A DNA stretch of 64,000 nt from Rhodospirillales bacterium. Lineage in GTDB: Bacteria; Pseudomonadota; Alphaproteobacteria; Acetobacterales; Acetobacteraceae. A program made the position numbers and the translations under genes. The stretch's first letter is position 1. Each line of letters opens with the position of its first letter. The DNA lies in the NCBI GenBank assembly GCA_017304945.1, contig JAFKLG010000058.1, positions 93,233 through 157,232 on the forward strand. The letters are read 5' to 3'. The notes under the pieces are model-generated. The model saw only the letters and a list, made by a program, of their open reading frames with translations, ran no database searches and was not told the origin of the DNA. Of the stretch, positions 8,714 through 17,538 are shown in pieces.

Positions 8714-9594
8714 CCCGCGCTCCGCCGACGCGGGTCGAGCAGGTCGGCGAGCCCATCGCCGGTCATGTTGAGCGCGAGCGACAGCAGGATCAGCGCGATG
8801 CCGGGGAAGACGCCGATCCACCACTGGCCGGTGACCATGTATTCCGCGCCCTGGCGGATCATCGCGCCCCATTCGGGCGTGGGCGGCTGGATGCCCAGGC
8901 CGAGGAAGGCGAAGGTGGTCGACAGCCGCACCGCCCAGGACGCGCGCACCGCCGCCTGGGCCAGCGTGCCTTGCAGCGTGTTGGGCATCAGGTGCACGAG
9001 CAGGATGCGCCAGACCGGATTGCCGGTGGCGACCGCGCATTCCACCAGTGAGCCGGAGCGCAGCGCCAGCACCTCCGACCGCACCAGGCGCGCGAACACC
9101 GGCGCATCCAGCAGGCCCAGCACCAGCACGACGTTCACGACGGACGCGCCGGCGGCGGAGACGACGGCCAATGCCAGGATGATCGAGGGGAACACCCGCA
9201 GCGCGTCGAAGAAGCGCATCAGCACCTCATCCGTCCAGCCGCCGAGATAGCCGGTTACCAGGCCGACCGGCACACCGACCAGGATCGCCAGCGCGACCGC
9301 GGGCAGGGCGATGGCGAAGGCGTAGAGCGTGCCGAAGATGACGCGCGAGAACACGTCCATCCCGTTCGCGTCGGTGCCGAACCAATGCGCCTGCGACGGC
9401 GCTTGCAGCACGGCTGCGGCGTCAGCGGCGACCGGGTCATAGGGCATGATCAGCGGCGCCAGCACCGCCAGCAGCGCGAAGGCCGCGAGCAGCAGCACCC
9501 CCGCCGCGGCGAGCGGGCTGCGCCGTGTCCAGGCGCGCAGCCGGTGCGGCAGGACGAAGCGGCGCGGGGCCGGCAGGGTCGCGGCGTGGCTCAT
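8710..9594 (-). CDS. ABC transporter permease (DppC-type)
   Basis: A 294-aa inner-membrane permease. The N-terminal transmembrane helix (LAAAGVLLLAAFALLAVLAP) and the motif HWFGTDANGMDVFSR are typical of DppC/OppC proteins. Further helices and an EAA-like cytoplasmic loop follow. Its ATG overlaps the DppB-type stop by 4 bp, and its own stop overlaps the DppD-type start. Confidence 0.93.
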   Translation of the reverse strand: MSHAATLPAPRRFVLPHRLRAWTRRSPLAAAGVLLLAAFALLAVLAPLIMPYDPVAADAAAVLQAPSQAHWFGTDANGMDVFSRVIFGTLYAFAIALPAVALAILVGVPVGLVTGYLGGWTDEVLMRFFDALRVFPSIILALAVVSAAGASVVNVVLVLGLLDAPVFARLVRSEVLALRSGSLVECAVATGNPVWRILLVHLMPNTLQGTLAQAAVRASWAVRLSTTFAFLGLGIQPPTPEWGAMIRQGAEYMVTGQWWIGVFPGIALILLSLALNMTGDGLADLLDPRRRSAG

Positions 9595-10607
9595 GCGCGT
9601 CCAGCCCGCGGTTCCAGGACCAGGACCAGCAGGTCCACGGCGAGGAACACGACGACGGAGAACACCGCCAGCAGCAGCACATAGCCCTGCACCACGGCGA
9701 AGTCGCCCTTGACGATCGCATCGAGGCCGAACTGACCGGTGCCGCCCCAGGCAAACACGTATTCGATCAACGACCCGCTGCCGACCAGGCCCACCAGCTC
9801 CGCGCCGATGAAGGTCACCACCGGGGTTGCCGCATTGCGCAGCGCGATCCGCGCGATGGTGCGGGGCGGGAGTCCCTGCGCCTCGGCATAGGCGATCGGC
9901 GGCGAACTCAGCACGCTCAGCGCGATCGCGCGGGTCTGGGCGATGATCGGTGCGGCGCAGAGGATGGCGATGCTGGCAACCGGCAGCACGAGTTGCGCGG
10001 CGGCGGACTGTGCCGTTTCCCATCGGCCGGCGAACAGCGCATCCAGCAGGAAGCTGCCGGTCACGCGCGGCGGTGGATCGAGCATCAACGACAGGCGGCC
10101 CATCCCCGGCGGCGCCCATTCCAGCACGTAGAAGAAGATCAGCAGCAGCGCGAGGCCCAGGAAATAGGTCGGGACAGAGAAACCCAGCAGCGAGATCAGC
10201 CGCGCCGCATGATCGAAGCCGCGGCCACGCCGCAAGGCCGAGATCAGACCCACCGGCACGCCGACCAGCGCGCCGATCAGCACGCCCAGGACGAGCAATT
10301 CCAAGGAGGCCGGCGCGCGGTCGACCAGCTCCGCCAGCACCGGTCGGTTGGAGATCCAGGAGTGCCCGAGGTCGCCGTTCAACACCCGGCCCAGCCAGAT
10401 CAGGAACTGCACCGGCAGCGGGCGATCGAGACCGTACTGCGCGCGCAGCCGCGCGATCTCGTCCGCCGTCGCCGTCGGCCCTGCCAGCATCGCGCTCGGG
10501 TCCTGCCCGCCCAGGCGCAGCAGCACGAACGTGCCCAGCGCCACCACGAACAGCAGCGGGACCAGCAGGACCAGCCGACGCAGCAGGAATGGCAGGGCGC
10601 GGCGCAC
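9591..10607 (-). CDS. ABC transporter permease (DppB-type)
   Basis: A 338-aa inner-membrane permease beginning with a basic segment and a long hydrophobic helix (LVLLVPLLFVVALGTFVLLR). DppB family features include the QYGLDRPLPVQ segment and a GDLGHSW motif. The GTG at 10607 follows the binding-protein stop by only 2 bp. Confidence 0.92.
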   Translation of the reverse strand: MRRALPFLLRRLVLLVPLLFVVALGTFVLLRLGGQDPSAMLAGPTATADEIARLRAQYGLDRPLPVQFLIWLGRVLNGDLGHSWISNRPVLAELVDRAPASLELLVLGVLIGALVGVPVGLISALRRGRGFDHAARLISLLGFSVPTYFLGLALLLIFFYVLEWAPPGMGRLSLMLDPPPRVTGSFLLDALFAGRWETAQSAAAQLVLPVASIAILCAAPIIAQTRAIALSVLSSPPIAYAEAQGLPPRTIARIALRNAATPVVTFIGAELVGLVGSGSLIEYVFAWGGTGQFGLDAIVKGDFAVVQGYVLLLAVFSVVVFLAVDLLVLVLEPRAGRA

Positions 10608-10609
10608 GA

Positions 10610-12187
10610 TCAGCCGACCTTGAGGTCGACCCAGCGCTCCTGGTCATCGGGATGCGGCACCCAGCCCGACACCGCCGGCGCCATGGCCTCGAACACGTCC
10701 GGGTAGACGGTCAGGATCCAGGGCGCGTCAGCCATCCACAGCTTCTGCGCGTCGTGCATCAGCGCGGTGCGCTTGCCCATGTCCAGCGTCACCCGCGCCT
10801 CGCCGATGAGCTTGTCGAGTTCGGGGTTCTTGTAGCGCATCCGATTCGACACCCCGTTCGACATCGTCAGCAGCGACATGGTGTAGACCGGATCAAGCAC
10901 GATCGGCCCGTCCTCGAAGGTGAAGAACGGGATGTCCTGCTTGCCGGGTGCGCTGCGGGCCCGCATGTCGGAGGCGGGGATGCGCTGCAACTTCGCCGTG
11001 ACGCCGACCGCCTTCAACTGGTCGGCCACCTGCACCGCCATCTGTTCCTCCCACCAGACGATGTCGGAGAAGGTCAGCTCGACGTCGAGCCCGTTGGCGT
11101 AGCCGGCCTCGGCCAGCAGCGCCTTGGCCTTGGCGGGATCATGGCCATAGGCGAATAGCGAGGGATCGGCGCCCGCGACGATCGGCGGGATCACCGTCCC
11201 GGCGTCCTGGCCGGTGCCCAGCAGCACCGCCTGGCGCAGCTTGTCGCGGTCGATGGCGAAGTTGAAGGCCCGGCGGACGCGCACGTCGTCGAACGGCTTG
11301 ACGCTGTTGTTCATGCGCACCGAGCACATGGCGCGGCCGTCGGCCTGCTGCACCTTGACCCGCTTGTCCTTCTGCATGTCGATGACCTGCTGAACATTCG
11401 GGCGGTCGATCCACTGCACCTGCTGGCTGCGCAGCAGCGCCACGCGGGAGGCGCCGGACGGCACGGCGCGGTAGATCACCTTCTGGAAATACGGCGCACC
11501 GCGGAAGTAGTTGGGGTTGGCGACGAACACCGCCTGCTGGCCCGGCTGCACCGATTCGACGTGATAGGCGCCGAAGCCCGCGCTGTTGGTCTCCAGCCAT
11601 TTCAGCCCCCACGGATCCTCGGCCGTGACGTGCTTCTTCATCTCGGTGCTGTCGTAGATGCCGGGCGTGTACAGCGTCAGGCAGGACAGGAAGATCGAGG
11701 ACGGCGCCGACAGCGTGAACTCCACCTCACGCGGCGACAGTGCCTTCACGCCGGTGACGTTGGCGACGCCGGCGATGAACGCACCGGTGCGCTTCTGGGC
11801 GAAGCTCTTCTGCCAGCCCCATTCGACGTCGGCCGCGGTCAGTTCGTTGCCGAACGGGCTCTTCACCCCGCTGCGCAGCGTGAACACCCAGCGCAGCCCG
11901 TCCTCGGAGGGCTTCCAGCTCTCCGCCAGGTGGCCCTCGATGCGGTTCGGATCGAGATAGGTCCGGCCGTTGCGTTCCACCCGCGCATAGCGCGTCAGGC
12001 CCTCGTAGATCTGCGTCACCGTCTCCTGCGTGCCGGGGCGCAGCGCATCGCCGTCGAACCCCTCGGGCGTGCCGGGCGCCGCGAGCAGCATGGTGCGCGT
12101 CTGCTGCGCCTGCAGGGTGCGGCTGGTGAGTGGCAGGTAGGTCGCGGCGGTCGCGCCCGCGAGTAGGGTCCGGCGGCGAAGTTTCAT
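10610..12187 (-). CDS. ABC transporter extracytoplasmic substrate-binding protein (SBP_bac_5 family)
   Basis: A 525-aa solute-binding protein with an N-terminal signal containing RRRTLLAGATAATYLPL, probably Tat-type, and a cleavage region near LQAQQ. Family markers are LAESWKPSEDGLRWVFTLR, the NPNYFRG segment and FDDVRVRRAFNFAIDRD. It is first in the ABC operon; the start at 12187 has a GAGGAG upstream. The substrate cannot be read from the sequence. The promoter probably lies in 12188-12410, next to the palindromic site at 12386-12409. Confidence 0.92.
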   Translation of the reverse strand: MKLRRRTLLAGATAATYLPLTSRTLQAQQTRTMLLAAPGTPEGFDGDALRPGTQETVTQIYEGLTRYARVERNGRTYLDPNRIEGHLAESWKPSEDGLRWVFTLRSGVKSPFGNELTAADVEWGWQKSFAQKRTGAFIAGVANVTGVKALSPREVEFTLSAPSSIFLSCLTLYTPGIYDSTEMKKHVTAEDPWGLKWLETNSAGFGAYHVESVQPGQQAVFVANPNYFRGAPYFQKVIYRAVPSGASRVALLRSQQVQWIDRPNVQQVIDMQKDKRVKVQQADGRAMCSVRMNNSVKPFDDVRVRRAFNFAIDRDKLRQAVLLGTGQDAGTVIPPIVAGADPSLFAYGHDPAKAKALLAEAGYANGLDVELTFSDIVWWEEQMAVQVADQLKAVGVTAKLQRIPASDMRARSAPGKQDIPFFTFEDGPIVLDPVYTMSLLTMSNGVSNRMRYKNPELDKLIGEARVTLDMGKRTALMHDAQKLWMADAPWILTVYPDVFEAMAPAVSGWVPHPDDQERWVDLKVG

Positions 12188-12385
12188 CTCTCGCTCCTCA
12201 CGCGCGGTAGGCCGGCGCCGAGGCAGCCGGAGAACCGTCAGTCGATCTGATTGGAATGGTCGAAGCAATTCGTGTGCCGGCGGCGGGGAAGGGCGGGCGC
12301 GCGTCGCGACGGCCAATCGTGTCGCGCCGCCGGTGCGCCGGTTCGTGCATTGCCGCCCCTTCCTGCTCCTCAACGGAGAGCTTTC

Positions 12386-12409
12386 AGTTGTCTGCTTGTA
12401 GAGTCAACT
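12386..12409. promoter_or_regulatory. Palindromic operator-like site, copy 2
   Basis: AGTTG (12386-12390) and CAACT (12405-12409) form an inverted repeat around a 14-bp centre, and AGTTGTCTGCTTG is identical to 2180-2192. The site lies between the divergent ABC operon and the Fe-S flavoenzyme gene. It is therefore placed to control both, in parallel with copy 1. Confidence 0.5.
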
Positions 12410-12457
12410 ATGCATCTGCAAGAATTTGCGCCACATCGCAGCGCCGAGGCAGCCCGC

Positions 12458-14458
12458 ATGACCCTGACCGAATCCGACGCCGATCCGGCGCTGCTTCCCG
12501 GCGCGGCCCGCTACCCCTCGGTCTTCCGCCCCATCGAGCTGGGGCCGGTTCGGCTGCGCAACCGCATCTTCGTCCCCGCCCACACCACCAATTTCGGCGA
12601 GGACAACCTGCCGAGCGAACGGCATCTGGCGTATCATCGGGCCCGCGCGCGGGGCGGCGTCGGAATGATCGTATTCGAGGGCATCCGCGTCCATCCGTCG
12701 AGCCTCGGGCGCCGGCAAGGGGTGAACGGCTACGACCCGGCCTGCATCTCCCGATTTGCCGCGATTGCACGCGCGGTGCAGCAGGACGGGGCGAAGCTGT
12801 TCGGCCAGATCATCCATCTCGGCCGGCACATCGACGGCAACTACGCGCGGATGGCCGCCTGGTCGGCGAGCGCCGTGCCGTGGACGCCGCTCGCCGCGCC
12901 GCCGCATCCGATGACGGTGGCGGAGATCGGCCAGGTGGTGGCCGCGCATGCCGATGTCGCCAGGCACCTGATGGAGGCGGGGCTGGACGGCGTCGAGGTG
13001 ACGCTGGCGCACGGGCATCTGCTGCAGCAGTTCCTCTCGCCCGCGGTGAATCGGCGCAGCGACGCCTATGGCGGGCCGGTGGAGAACCGCATGCGCATGG
13101 CGCTGGAGGCGGTGGCCGCGGTGCGCGCGGCGGTGGGAGACGCGATCGCGGTCGGCGTACGCATCTCCGCCGACGAGTTCCTGGAGGGCGGGCTGACGCT
13201 GGCCGACATGCAGGACGTGATCGTGCGGCTGGCCGGGGCGGTGAAGCTCGACTTCGTCAACGTCTCGCATTCCGCCTACCACGGCAGCGCCACCATCAGC
13301 ACCCAGATGGCCGACATGGCGTTCGAGCCGGATGCGTTCCGGCACCTGCCGCGCGGCATCGCGACCGCGCTCGGGGGAAGCGTGCCGGTGTTCGCGGTGT
13401 GCCGCTTCCGCACGCTGGCCGAGGCCGAGACGATGCTGCAGGACGGCGAGATCGCCATGGTCGGCATGGCGCGCGCGCACATCGCCGACACCGCGCTGGT
13501 GCGCAAGGCGGCCGAGGGGCGGGAGGACGCGACGCGCCCCTGCATCGCCTGCAACCAGGGCTGCACCGGCTTCCTGGCGCAGTCGCTGCCGATCACCTGC
13601 CTGAGCAATGCGGCGATGGGACGCGAGACGGAGTGGCCGTTGCCCGCCCCCGCGGTCTTGGGGATGCGGCAGGCTGTGGCCGTCATCGGCGGCGGGCCCG
13701 CCGGGATGGAGGCCGCGCTGGTGGCCGCCGAACGCGGCCACGCGGTCACGCTGTGGGAGGCCTCGACCGAGACCGGCGGCGCGCTGCGCCACAGCCTGGC
13801 CATGCCGAAGCGGCGCGATTTCGGCCTGCTGCTGGACTATCAGCGTCGCGCGGTGGAGCGTGCGGGCGTCACGCTGCGCCTGGGCGAGCGAGCCGATGCC
13901 ACTTCGGTCGCCGGCTTCGATGCGGTGGTGGTGGCGACCGGAGCGCGACCCGCCGCGGCGGCGCTGCCCGGTGGCGGCACGCCGCTCACCATGGAGGCCG
14001 CTCTGGCCGATCCCGACGCGCTGGGCGCGCATGTCGCGGTGCAGGACCTGCTGGGAAGCTGGGCGATGACCGGGCTGATCGAGTTCCTGGCCGATAGCGG
14101 CCGGCAGGTGACCGTGATCGCGCCCACCGGCACGCCCGGATGGCAGATGAGCATCTACTCCTCCTTCGCCTGGCGGAAGCGATTGCGCGACCGGCGCGTG
14201 CGCATCCTCGGCCTGCGCAGCGTGCAGTCCTTCGCCGATGGCGCGCTGGTGCTGCAGGATGCCTCCACCGGCGACACCGAATGTCTGGAGGGCGTGGACT
14301 CGCTGATCGCCCCCGCGGTGGGCATCCCCAATGATGCGCTGGTGCCGGTGCTGTCCGGCAATGCCGCGCGGCCGGTGCTGCCGGTGGGCGACTGCGTCGC
14401 CGCGCGATCGGCGCTGGAAGCGATCTTCGAAGGCCATCAGGCAGGGCGGACTTTATGA
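12458..14458 (+). CDS. OYE-type FMN/Fe-S/FAD oxidoreductase (2,4-dienoyl-CoA reductase / trimethylamine dehydrogenase family)
   Basis: A 666-aa protein. The N-terminal ~340 residues form an old-yellow-enzyme TIM barrel (RNRIFVPAHTTNFGEDNLPS, then AHGHLLQQFLSPAVNRRSD). A 4Fe-4S cluster motif CxxCxxxC-x11-C begins near residue 362 (CIACNQGC...C). The C-terminal half is a flavin/NAD(P) domain with VIGGGPAGMEAAL near 411. Such enzymes reduce conjugated double bonds or demethylate amines using FMN and an internal electron chain. The ATG at 12458 has GAGG eight bases upstream; an ATG at 12410 is possible but abuts the operator-like repeat. It overlaps the second CMD-like gene by ATGA. Confidence 0.9.
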   Translation: MTLTESDADPALLPGAARYPSVFRPIELGPVRLRNRIFVPAHTTNFGEDNLPSERHLAYHRARARGGVGMIVFEGIRVHPSSLGRRQGVNGYDPACISRFAAIARAVQQDGAKLFGQIIHLGRHIDGNYARMAAWSASAVPWTPLAAPPHPMTVAEIGQVVAAHADVARHLMEAGLDGVEVTLAHGHLLQQFLSPAVNRRSDAYGGPVENRMRMALEAVAAVRAAVGDAIAVGVRISADEFLEGGLTLADMQDVIVRLAGAVKLDFVNVSHSAYHGSATISTQMADMAFEPDAFRHLPRGIATALGGSVPVFAVCRFRTLAEAETMLQDGEIAMVGMARAHIADTALVRKAAEGREDATRPCIACNQGCTGFLAQSLPITCLSNAAMGRETEWPLPAPAVLGMRQAVAVIGGGPAGMEAALVAAERGHAVTLWEASTETGGALRHSLAMPKRRDFGLLLDYQRRAVERAGVTLRLGERADATSVAGFDAVVVATGARPAAAALPGGGTPLTMEAALADPDALGAHVAVQDLLGSWAMTGLIEFLADSGRQVTVIAPTGTPGWQMSIYSSFAWRKRLRDRRVRILGLRSVQSFADGALVLQDASTGDTECLEGVDSLIAPAVGIPNDALVPVLSGNAARPVLPVGDCVAARSALEAIFEGHQAGRTL

Positions 14459-15162
14459 GCAACGAGACGACCGACGACCTGGCGCAGCGCCTGGAGGCGG
14501 TGCGCGCCAAGCGCGGCTACCTGCTGCCGCATCACGGCCTGCTGGCGCTGGCGTTCCCCGATCTGCTGGCGGGCTACGCCGCGGCCTACAGCGCGATGGC
14601 GCTCGCCGACCGCGTGCTGTCGCATCACGACCGGGAGTTCGTGTGGCTGGCGGTGCTGGCGGCCACGGATGAGTCGCTGGCGACGCATCACATCACGAAG
14701 TTCCGCGCGGCCGGTGGCACCGACGCGACGATGGAGGCCGCGTTCGCCGCCTGCGCGCTGGCGATCGGCGCCGAGGCCTATGACTTCGCCGCGCGCGACT
14801 GGTCGGCGCAGTTGCAGCCCTGGAATCCGCAGGCGGCCTATCTGCGCGGCGTGCGCGCGCTGGCGCCGCTGCGGCTGGTGCACCTGGCACAATGCGCGGT
14901 GCATGTCTGCCGCGCCCGCTGGCGGTTGCTGGGCTGGCAGTTGCGCGCGGCCTATGAGGACGGCGTGCCGGAGGACGAGATCGCCGAGGCGCTGACGCTG
15001 GCGATGTTCCCCGGCTCCATTCCGCGCTTCGTCGAGGCGTGCCGCGTGTGGCTCGAGTTGATCCAGGACGGCACGCTGCCGGCCTCTCCCCGCTACCAGG
15101 CCTGGGCGCGGCTTGCCGGCCAGGGCGGGCACGATGAGGCGATGGCTGGCAAGCCTGAGTGA
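14455..15162 (+). CDS. Carboxymuconolactone decarboxylase (CMD/AhpD)-like protein, copy B
   Basis: A 235-aa paralogue of the protein at 1409-2122. It keeps KRGYLLPHHGLLAL at the N-terminus and REFVWLAVLAATDESLATHH in the core, again without CxxC. Its coupling with the flavoenzyme (4-bp overlap) mirrors the coupling of copy A with a GMC oxidoreductase. Each copy therefore follows or precedes a redox enzyme that could supply its substrate. Confidence 0.85.
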   Translation: MSNETTDDLAQRLEAVRAKRGYLLPHHGLLALAFPDLLAGYAAAYSAMALADRVLSHHDREFVWLAVLAATDESLATHHITKFRAAGGTDATMEAAFAACALAIGAEAYDFAARDWSAQLQPWNPQAAYLRGVRALAPLRLVHLAQCAVHVCRARWRLLGWQLRAAYEDGVPEDEIAEALTLAMFPGSIPRFVEACRVWLELIQDGTLPASPRYQAWARLAGQGGHDEAMAGKPE

Positions 15163-15231
15163 CGACGGCCGGTGTGCAGGCCGTCCGCCTGCGTCAGGCC
15201 ATGCCGCCCGGTGCCGTGGTCACTCCCACCT

Positions 15232-15265
15232 GTGTCATGGCCGTGCTTGTCACGGCCATCCACGT
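15232..15265. repeat. REP-like repeat, solitary half unit
   Basis: GTGTCATGGCCG, a short spacer, then CGGCCATCCACG: one half of the unit seen complete at 5274-5364. It lies between the convergent CMD-like and SDR genes. Confidence 0.75.
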
Positions 15266-15329
15266 TGCTGTGCTGCAATCGGCCCGTCGTGAGTCGCCGA
15301 CACGAGGCCGGTGACGAGAGGAGGGTCCG

Positions 15330-16055
15330 TCACCGCGCACAGTACCCCCCATCCACCAGCATGTCCGACCCCGTCATGAACGATGCGCGATCGGAGGCGA
15401 GGAACAGCGCGGCCTCCGCGATCTCCTCCACGCGGCCCAACCGGTTGAGCAGATGCAGCGGCGCCAGCGCCGCCTCGGCCGCCGCGACGGAGCCGAACGT
15501 GCCGGCCACGCGCGCGGTGCCCACCGCGCCCGGGGACAGGCTGTTCACGCGGATGCCCTGCGCCGCGTGATCGATCGCCAGCGCCTTGCTGTAGGCGATC
15601 AGCGCACCCTTGGTGGCCGAGTAGACCGTGCGCCCCGCGGCGGAGACGCTGCCAAGCTGCGAGGCCATGTTGATGATGGACCCACCTGACGGCATCAGCG
15701 GAATCGCGAAGCGGCAGGTGTGGTAGGCGGCCGTCAGGTTGATCGCGATCGCCTCATCCCACTCCGCCGGCGCAAGATTGGTGACCGGCGCGCGGCGGGT
15801 GTTCGCCGCGGCATTGTTCACCAGCACATGCACGACGCCCGCCTCCGCGGCGATGCGCGCGAACGCGGCCTCGATCTGCGCCGCATCGCCCAGGTCGAGC
15901 ACGATCGAGGTGACGGAAGCCATCTCGGGCGGGGCGAACCGGTCGAGCGCGTAGAGCCGTGCGCCTGCCTCGACGAAGCGGCGCAGCATGGCCTGGCCGA
16001 TGCCGCCGGCGGCGCCGGTGATGACGCAGACGCGGCCGTCGAGATCGCCGGCCAT
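15330..16055 (-). CDS. Short-chain dehydrogenase/reductase (SDR)
   Basis: A 241-aa classical SDR with TGAAGGIG near residues 13-20, NNAA, a serine in the MASQLGS segment and the catalytic pair in YSATK. The C-terminal MLVDGGYCAR ending is also typical. It probably oxidises or reduces a hydroxyl or carbonyl with NAD(P). The ATG at 16055 overlaps the preceding stop by one base (TGATG), so it is the last gene of the four-gene module B minus-strand operon. Confidence 0.9.
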   Translation of the reverse strand: MAGDLDGRVCVITGAAGGIGQAMLRRFVEAGARLYALDRFAPPEMASVTSIVLDLGDAAQIEAAFARIAAEAGVVHVLVNNAAANTRRAPVTNLAPAEWDEAIAINLTAAYHTCRFAIPLMPSGGSIINMASQLGSVSAAGRTVYSATKGALIAYSKALAIDHAAQGIRVNSLSPGAVGTARVAGTFGSVAAAEAALAPLHLLNRLGRVEEIAEAALFLASDRASFMTGSDMLVDGGYCAR

Positions 16056-16699
16056 CAGGGAGCAGCCAGCAGGCGGGCGACGAAGCTGACCGTCGTGCCG
16101 GGCGGCGACGTCGGTTCCGCCAGCGCGTCGACGCCCTCGCCGTAATCCAGCACCAGCCAGTCGAGGCCGAGCGGATTGTCCTGACTGATCGGCACGTGCC
16201 AGGCGCCGGCGGCCGGGCCCATGGAGAAATGCTTGCGGATGGTTTCCTCGAACCGCCAGGCCAGGTCGTGGCCGGTGGGTGTCGCGCCGGTACCTCCGCT
16301 GATGCGGGCATACGGTGTGGGCGTGCCGGCGGGTTCCTGCACCGGCTTCATCAGGTAGGCATTGGCCTGGATCGGCGCGGGCTTGCCGGTGCCGTAGCCC
16401 CACAGCCGCACCCATTCGGTGCGGAACCCGTCCAGGTCCTTGTTGAACCAGACGCGTTCCAGGTCTTCGTGTCCCACCAGGCCCTGGAAGTCCAGGTAGT
16501 CATAGGGCAACGGCGCGCCGTCCAGCACGCGCTCCAGCTTCCAGTTGGCGTAGTGGTGCACGCCTGGAATGGCATTGAAGAACGGATTGTCGACGCTGCG
16601 CAGCCAGGGCTCGTAGCCCTTCGCCTCGGCCTCCGGGCCTGGCGTGTAGACGATGTAGATGACCGAGGGGCAGTCTTCCAGCCGGCGGGGTGCGCTCAC
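16055..16699 (-). CDS. Conserved protein of unrecognised family, possible ferredoxin-like (Dabb/EthD) fold
   Basis: A 214-aa soluble protein. The GTG start at 16699 overlaps the hydrolase stop by 4 bp (GTGA). The N-terminal strand IYIVYTPGPEAEAKGYEPW and the GVHHYANWKLE segment resemble dimeric alpha-beta barrel (EthD/Dabb) proteins, and a second similar half is suggested by its length. No catalytic motif is recognised. Its position inside a degradative operon suggests a substrate-binding or small-enzyme role. Confidence 0.7.
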   Translation of the reverse strand: MSAPRRLEDCPSVIYIVYTPGPEAEAKGYEPWLRSVDNPFFNAIPGVHHYANWKLERVLDGAPLPYDYLDFQGLVGHEDLERVWFNKDLDGFRTEWVRLWGYGTGKPAPIQANAYLMKPVQEPAGTPTPYARISGGTGATPTGHDLAWRFEETIRKHFSMGPAAGAWHVPISQDNPLGLDWLVLDYGEGVDALAEPTSPPGTTVSFVARLLAAP

Positions 16700-17538
16700 G
16701 GGACGATCTCCTGATCGAGGAACTGGGCGATGACCGCGGCAGAACCCGCTTCGAAATCCGGGTCGCTCCAGGCGGGCAGGTCGGCGATGGTTGCGCCGGG
16801 AACCAACGCGGTCACGCTGTGGAAGTAGCGGTGCAGCATGTCGGACGGCGAGCACGCCACCAGCACCGGCAGGCGCAGCAACGGCAGTCGGTCGCGCTTG
16901 GGATGGCGGAACGCGGCGCGGTAAGAGTGGTGATAGCTGCGCATCGCCTTCAGCACTTCCACCACGAAGTCGTGGAACGTGCCGGCATCGGGCAGGCCGT
17001 TCGGCAGCCGCCCTTCGGCGCTGCGGTTGTAATACGGCCAGAACAGGTACTGGTCGCGGCAGAAATGCCAGACCTGCATCAGGTGCGTCGCCTCCAGGTC
17101 GGGCACGATCTCGCGCGCATAGCGCTGCAGCACCTCGCTCTGTTCGTCGCTCGCGTAGAGGCCCATGCCGTCGATCACCAGGCGGCGTACGCGATCGGGA
17201 TGCGCGATGGCGATCTCCATGGCGATCGAGGCGCCGGTGTGGCTGCCATACAGATCGAAGCGATCCGGCAACACCTGATCGAGCGCCTTGAAGGCCTCGG
17301 CTGCAAGATGCGGAATGTCCGGCATCGCCCGCGGGGAGGGCGTGGAGTCGCCGTTGCCACGCGTATCCGGCGCCACGACGCGGCGCGTGGCCGACAGCGC
17401 GTGCATCAGGCCCTCGAGCTGCTTCGAGGACCCCGGCGAGGGGTGGATCAGCGCGAGCGGCACGGCGTCCGTCGCGGCGCCGGCCTCCCGCAGATGGATC
17501 TGCCCGTCCGGCAGGTCGACGAAGCGCCGGCGGATCAT
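16696..17538 (-). CDS. Alpha/beta hydrolase-fold protein with GSHTG elbow
   Basis: A 280-aa single-domain relative of the double hydrolase at 3584-5251. The nucleophile elbow reads YGSHTGAS, with His100 in the usual Ser place, and the cap contains RDQYLFWPYYN. An oxyanion-type segment LIHPSPGSSKQ lies near residue 30, and a PDTRGNGDS strand is present. The start at 17538 overlaps the flavoprotein stop (ATGA). Presumably it processes a related compound to module A's hydrolase; chemistry unknown. Confidence 0.85.
   Translation of the reverse strand: MIRRRFVDLPDGQIHLREAGAATDAVPLALIHPSPGSSKQLEGLMHALSATRRVVAPDTRGNGDSTPSPRAMPDIPHLAAEAFKALDQVLPDRFDLYGSHTGASIAMEIAIAHPDRVRRLVIDGMGLYASDEQSEVLQRYAREIVPDLEATHLMQVWHFCRDQYLFWPYYNRSAEGRLPNGLPDAGTFHDFVVEVLKAMRSYHHSYRAAFRHPKRDRLPLLRLPVLVACSPSDMLHRYFHSVTALVPGATIADLPAWSDPDFEAGSAAVIAQFLDQEIVP

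Noticed and set aside
12404..14437. A 677-codon antisense frame over the Fe-S flavoenzyme
   Set aside because: His/Arg/Gly-rich translation with no family features; the sense strand has complete FMN, 4Fe-4S and FAD motifs.
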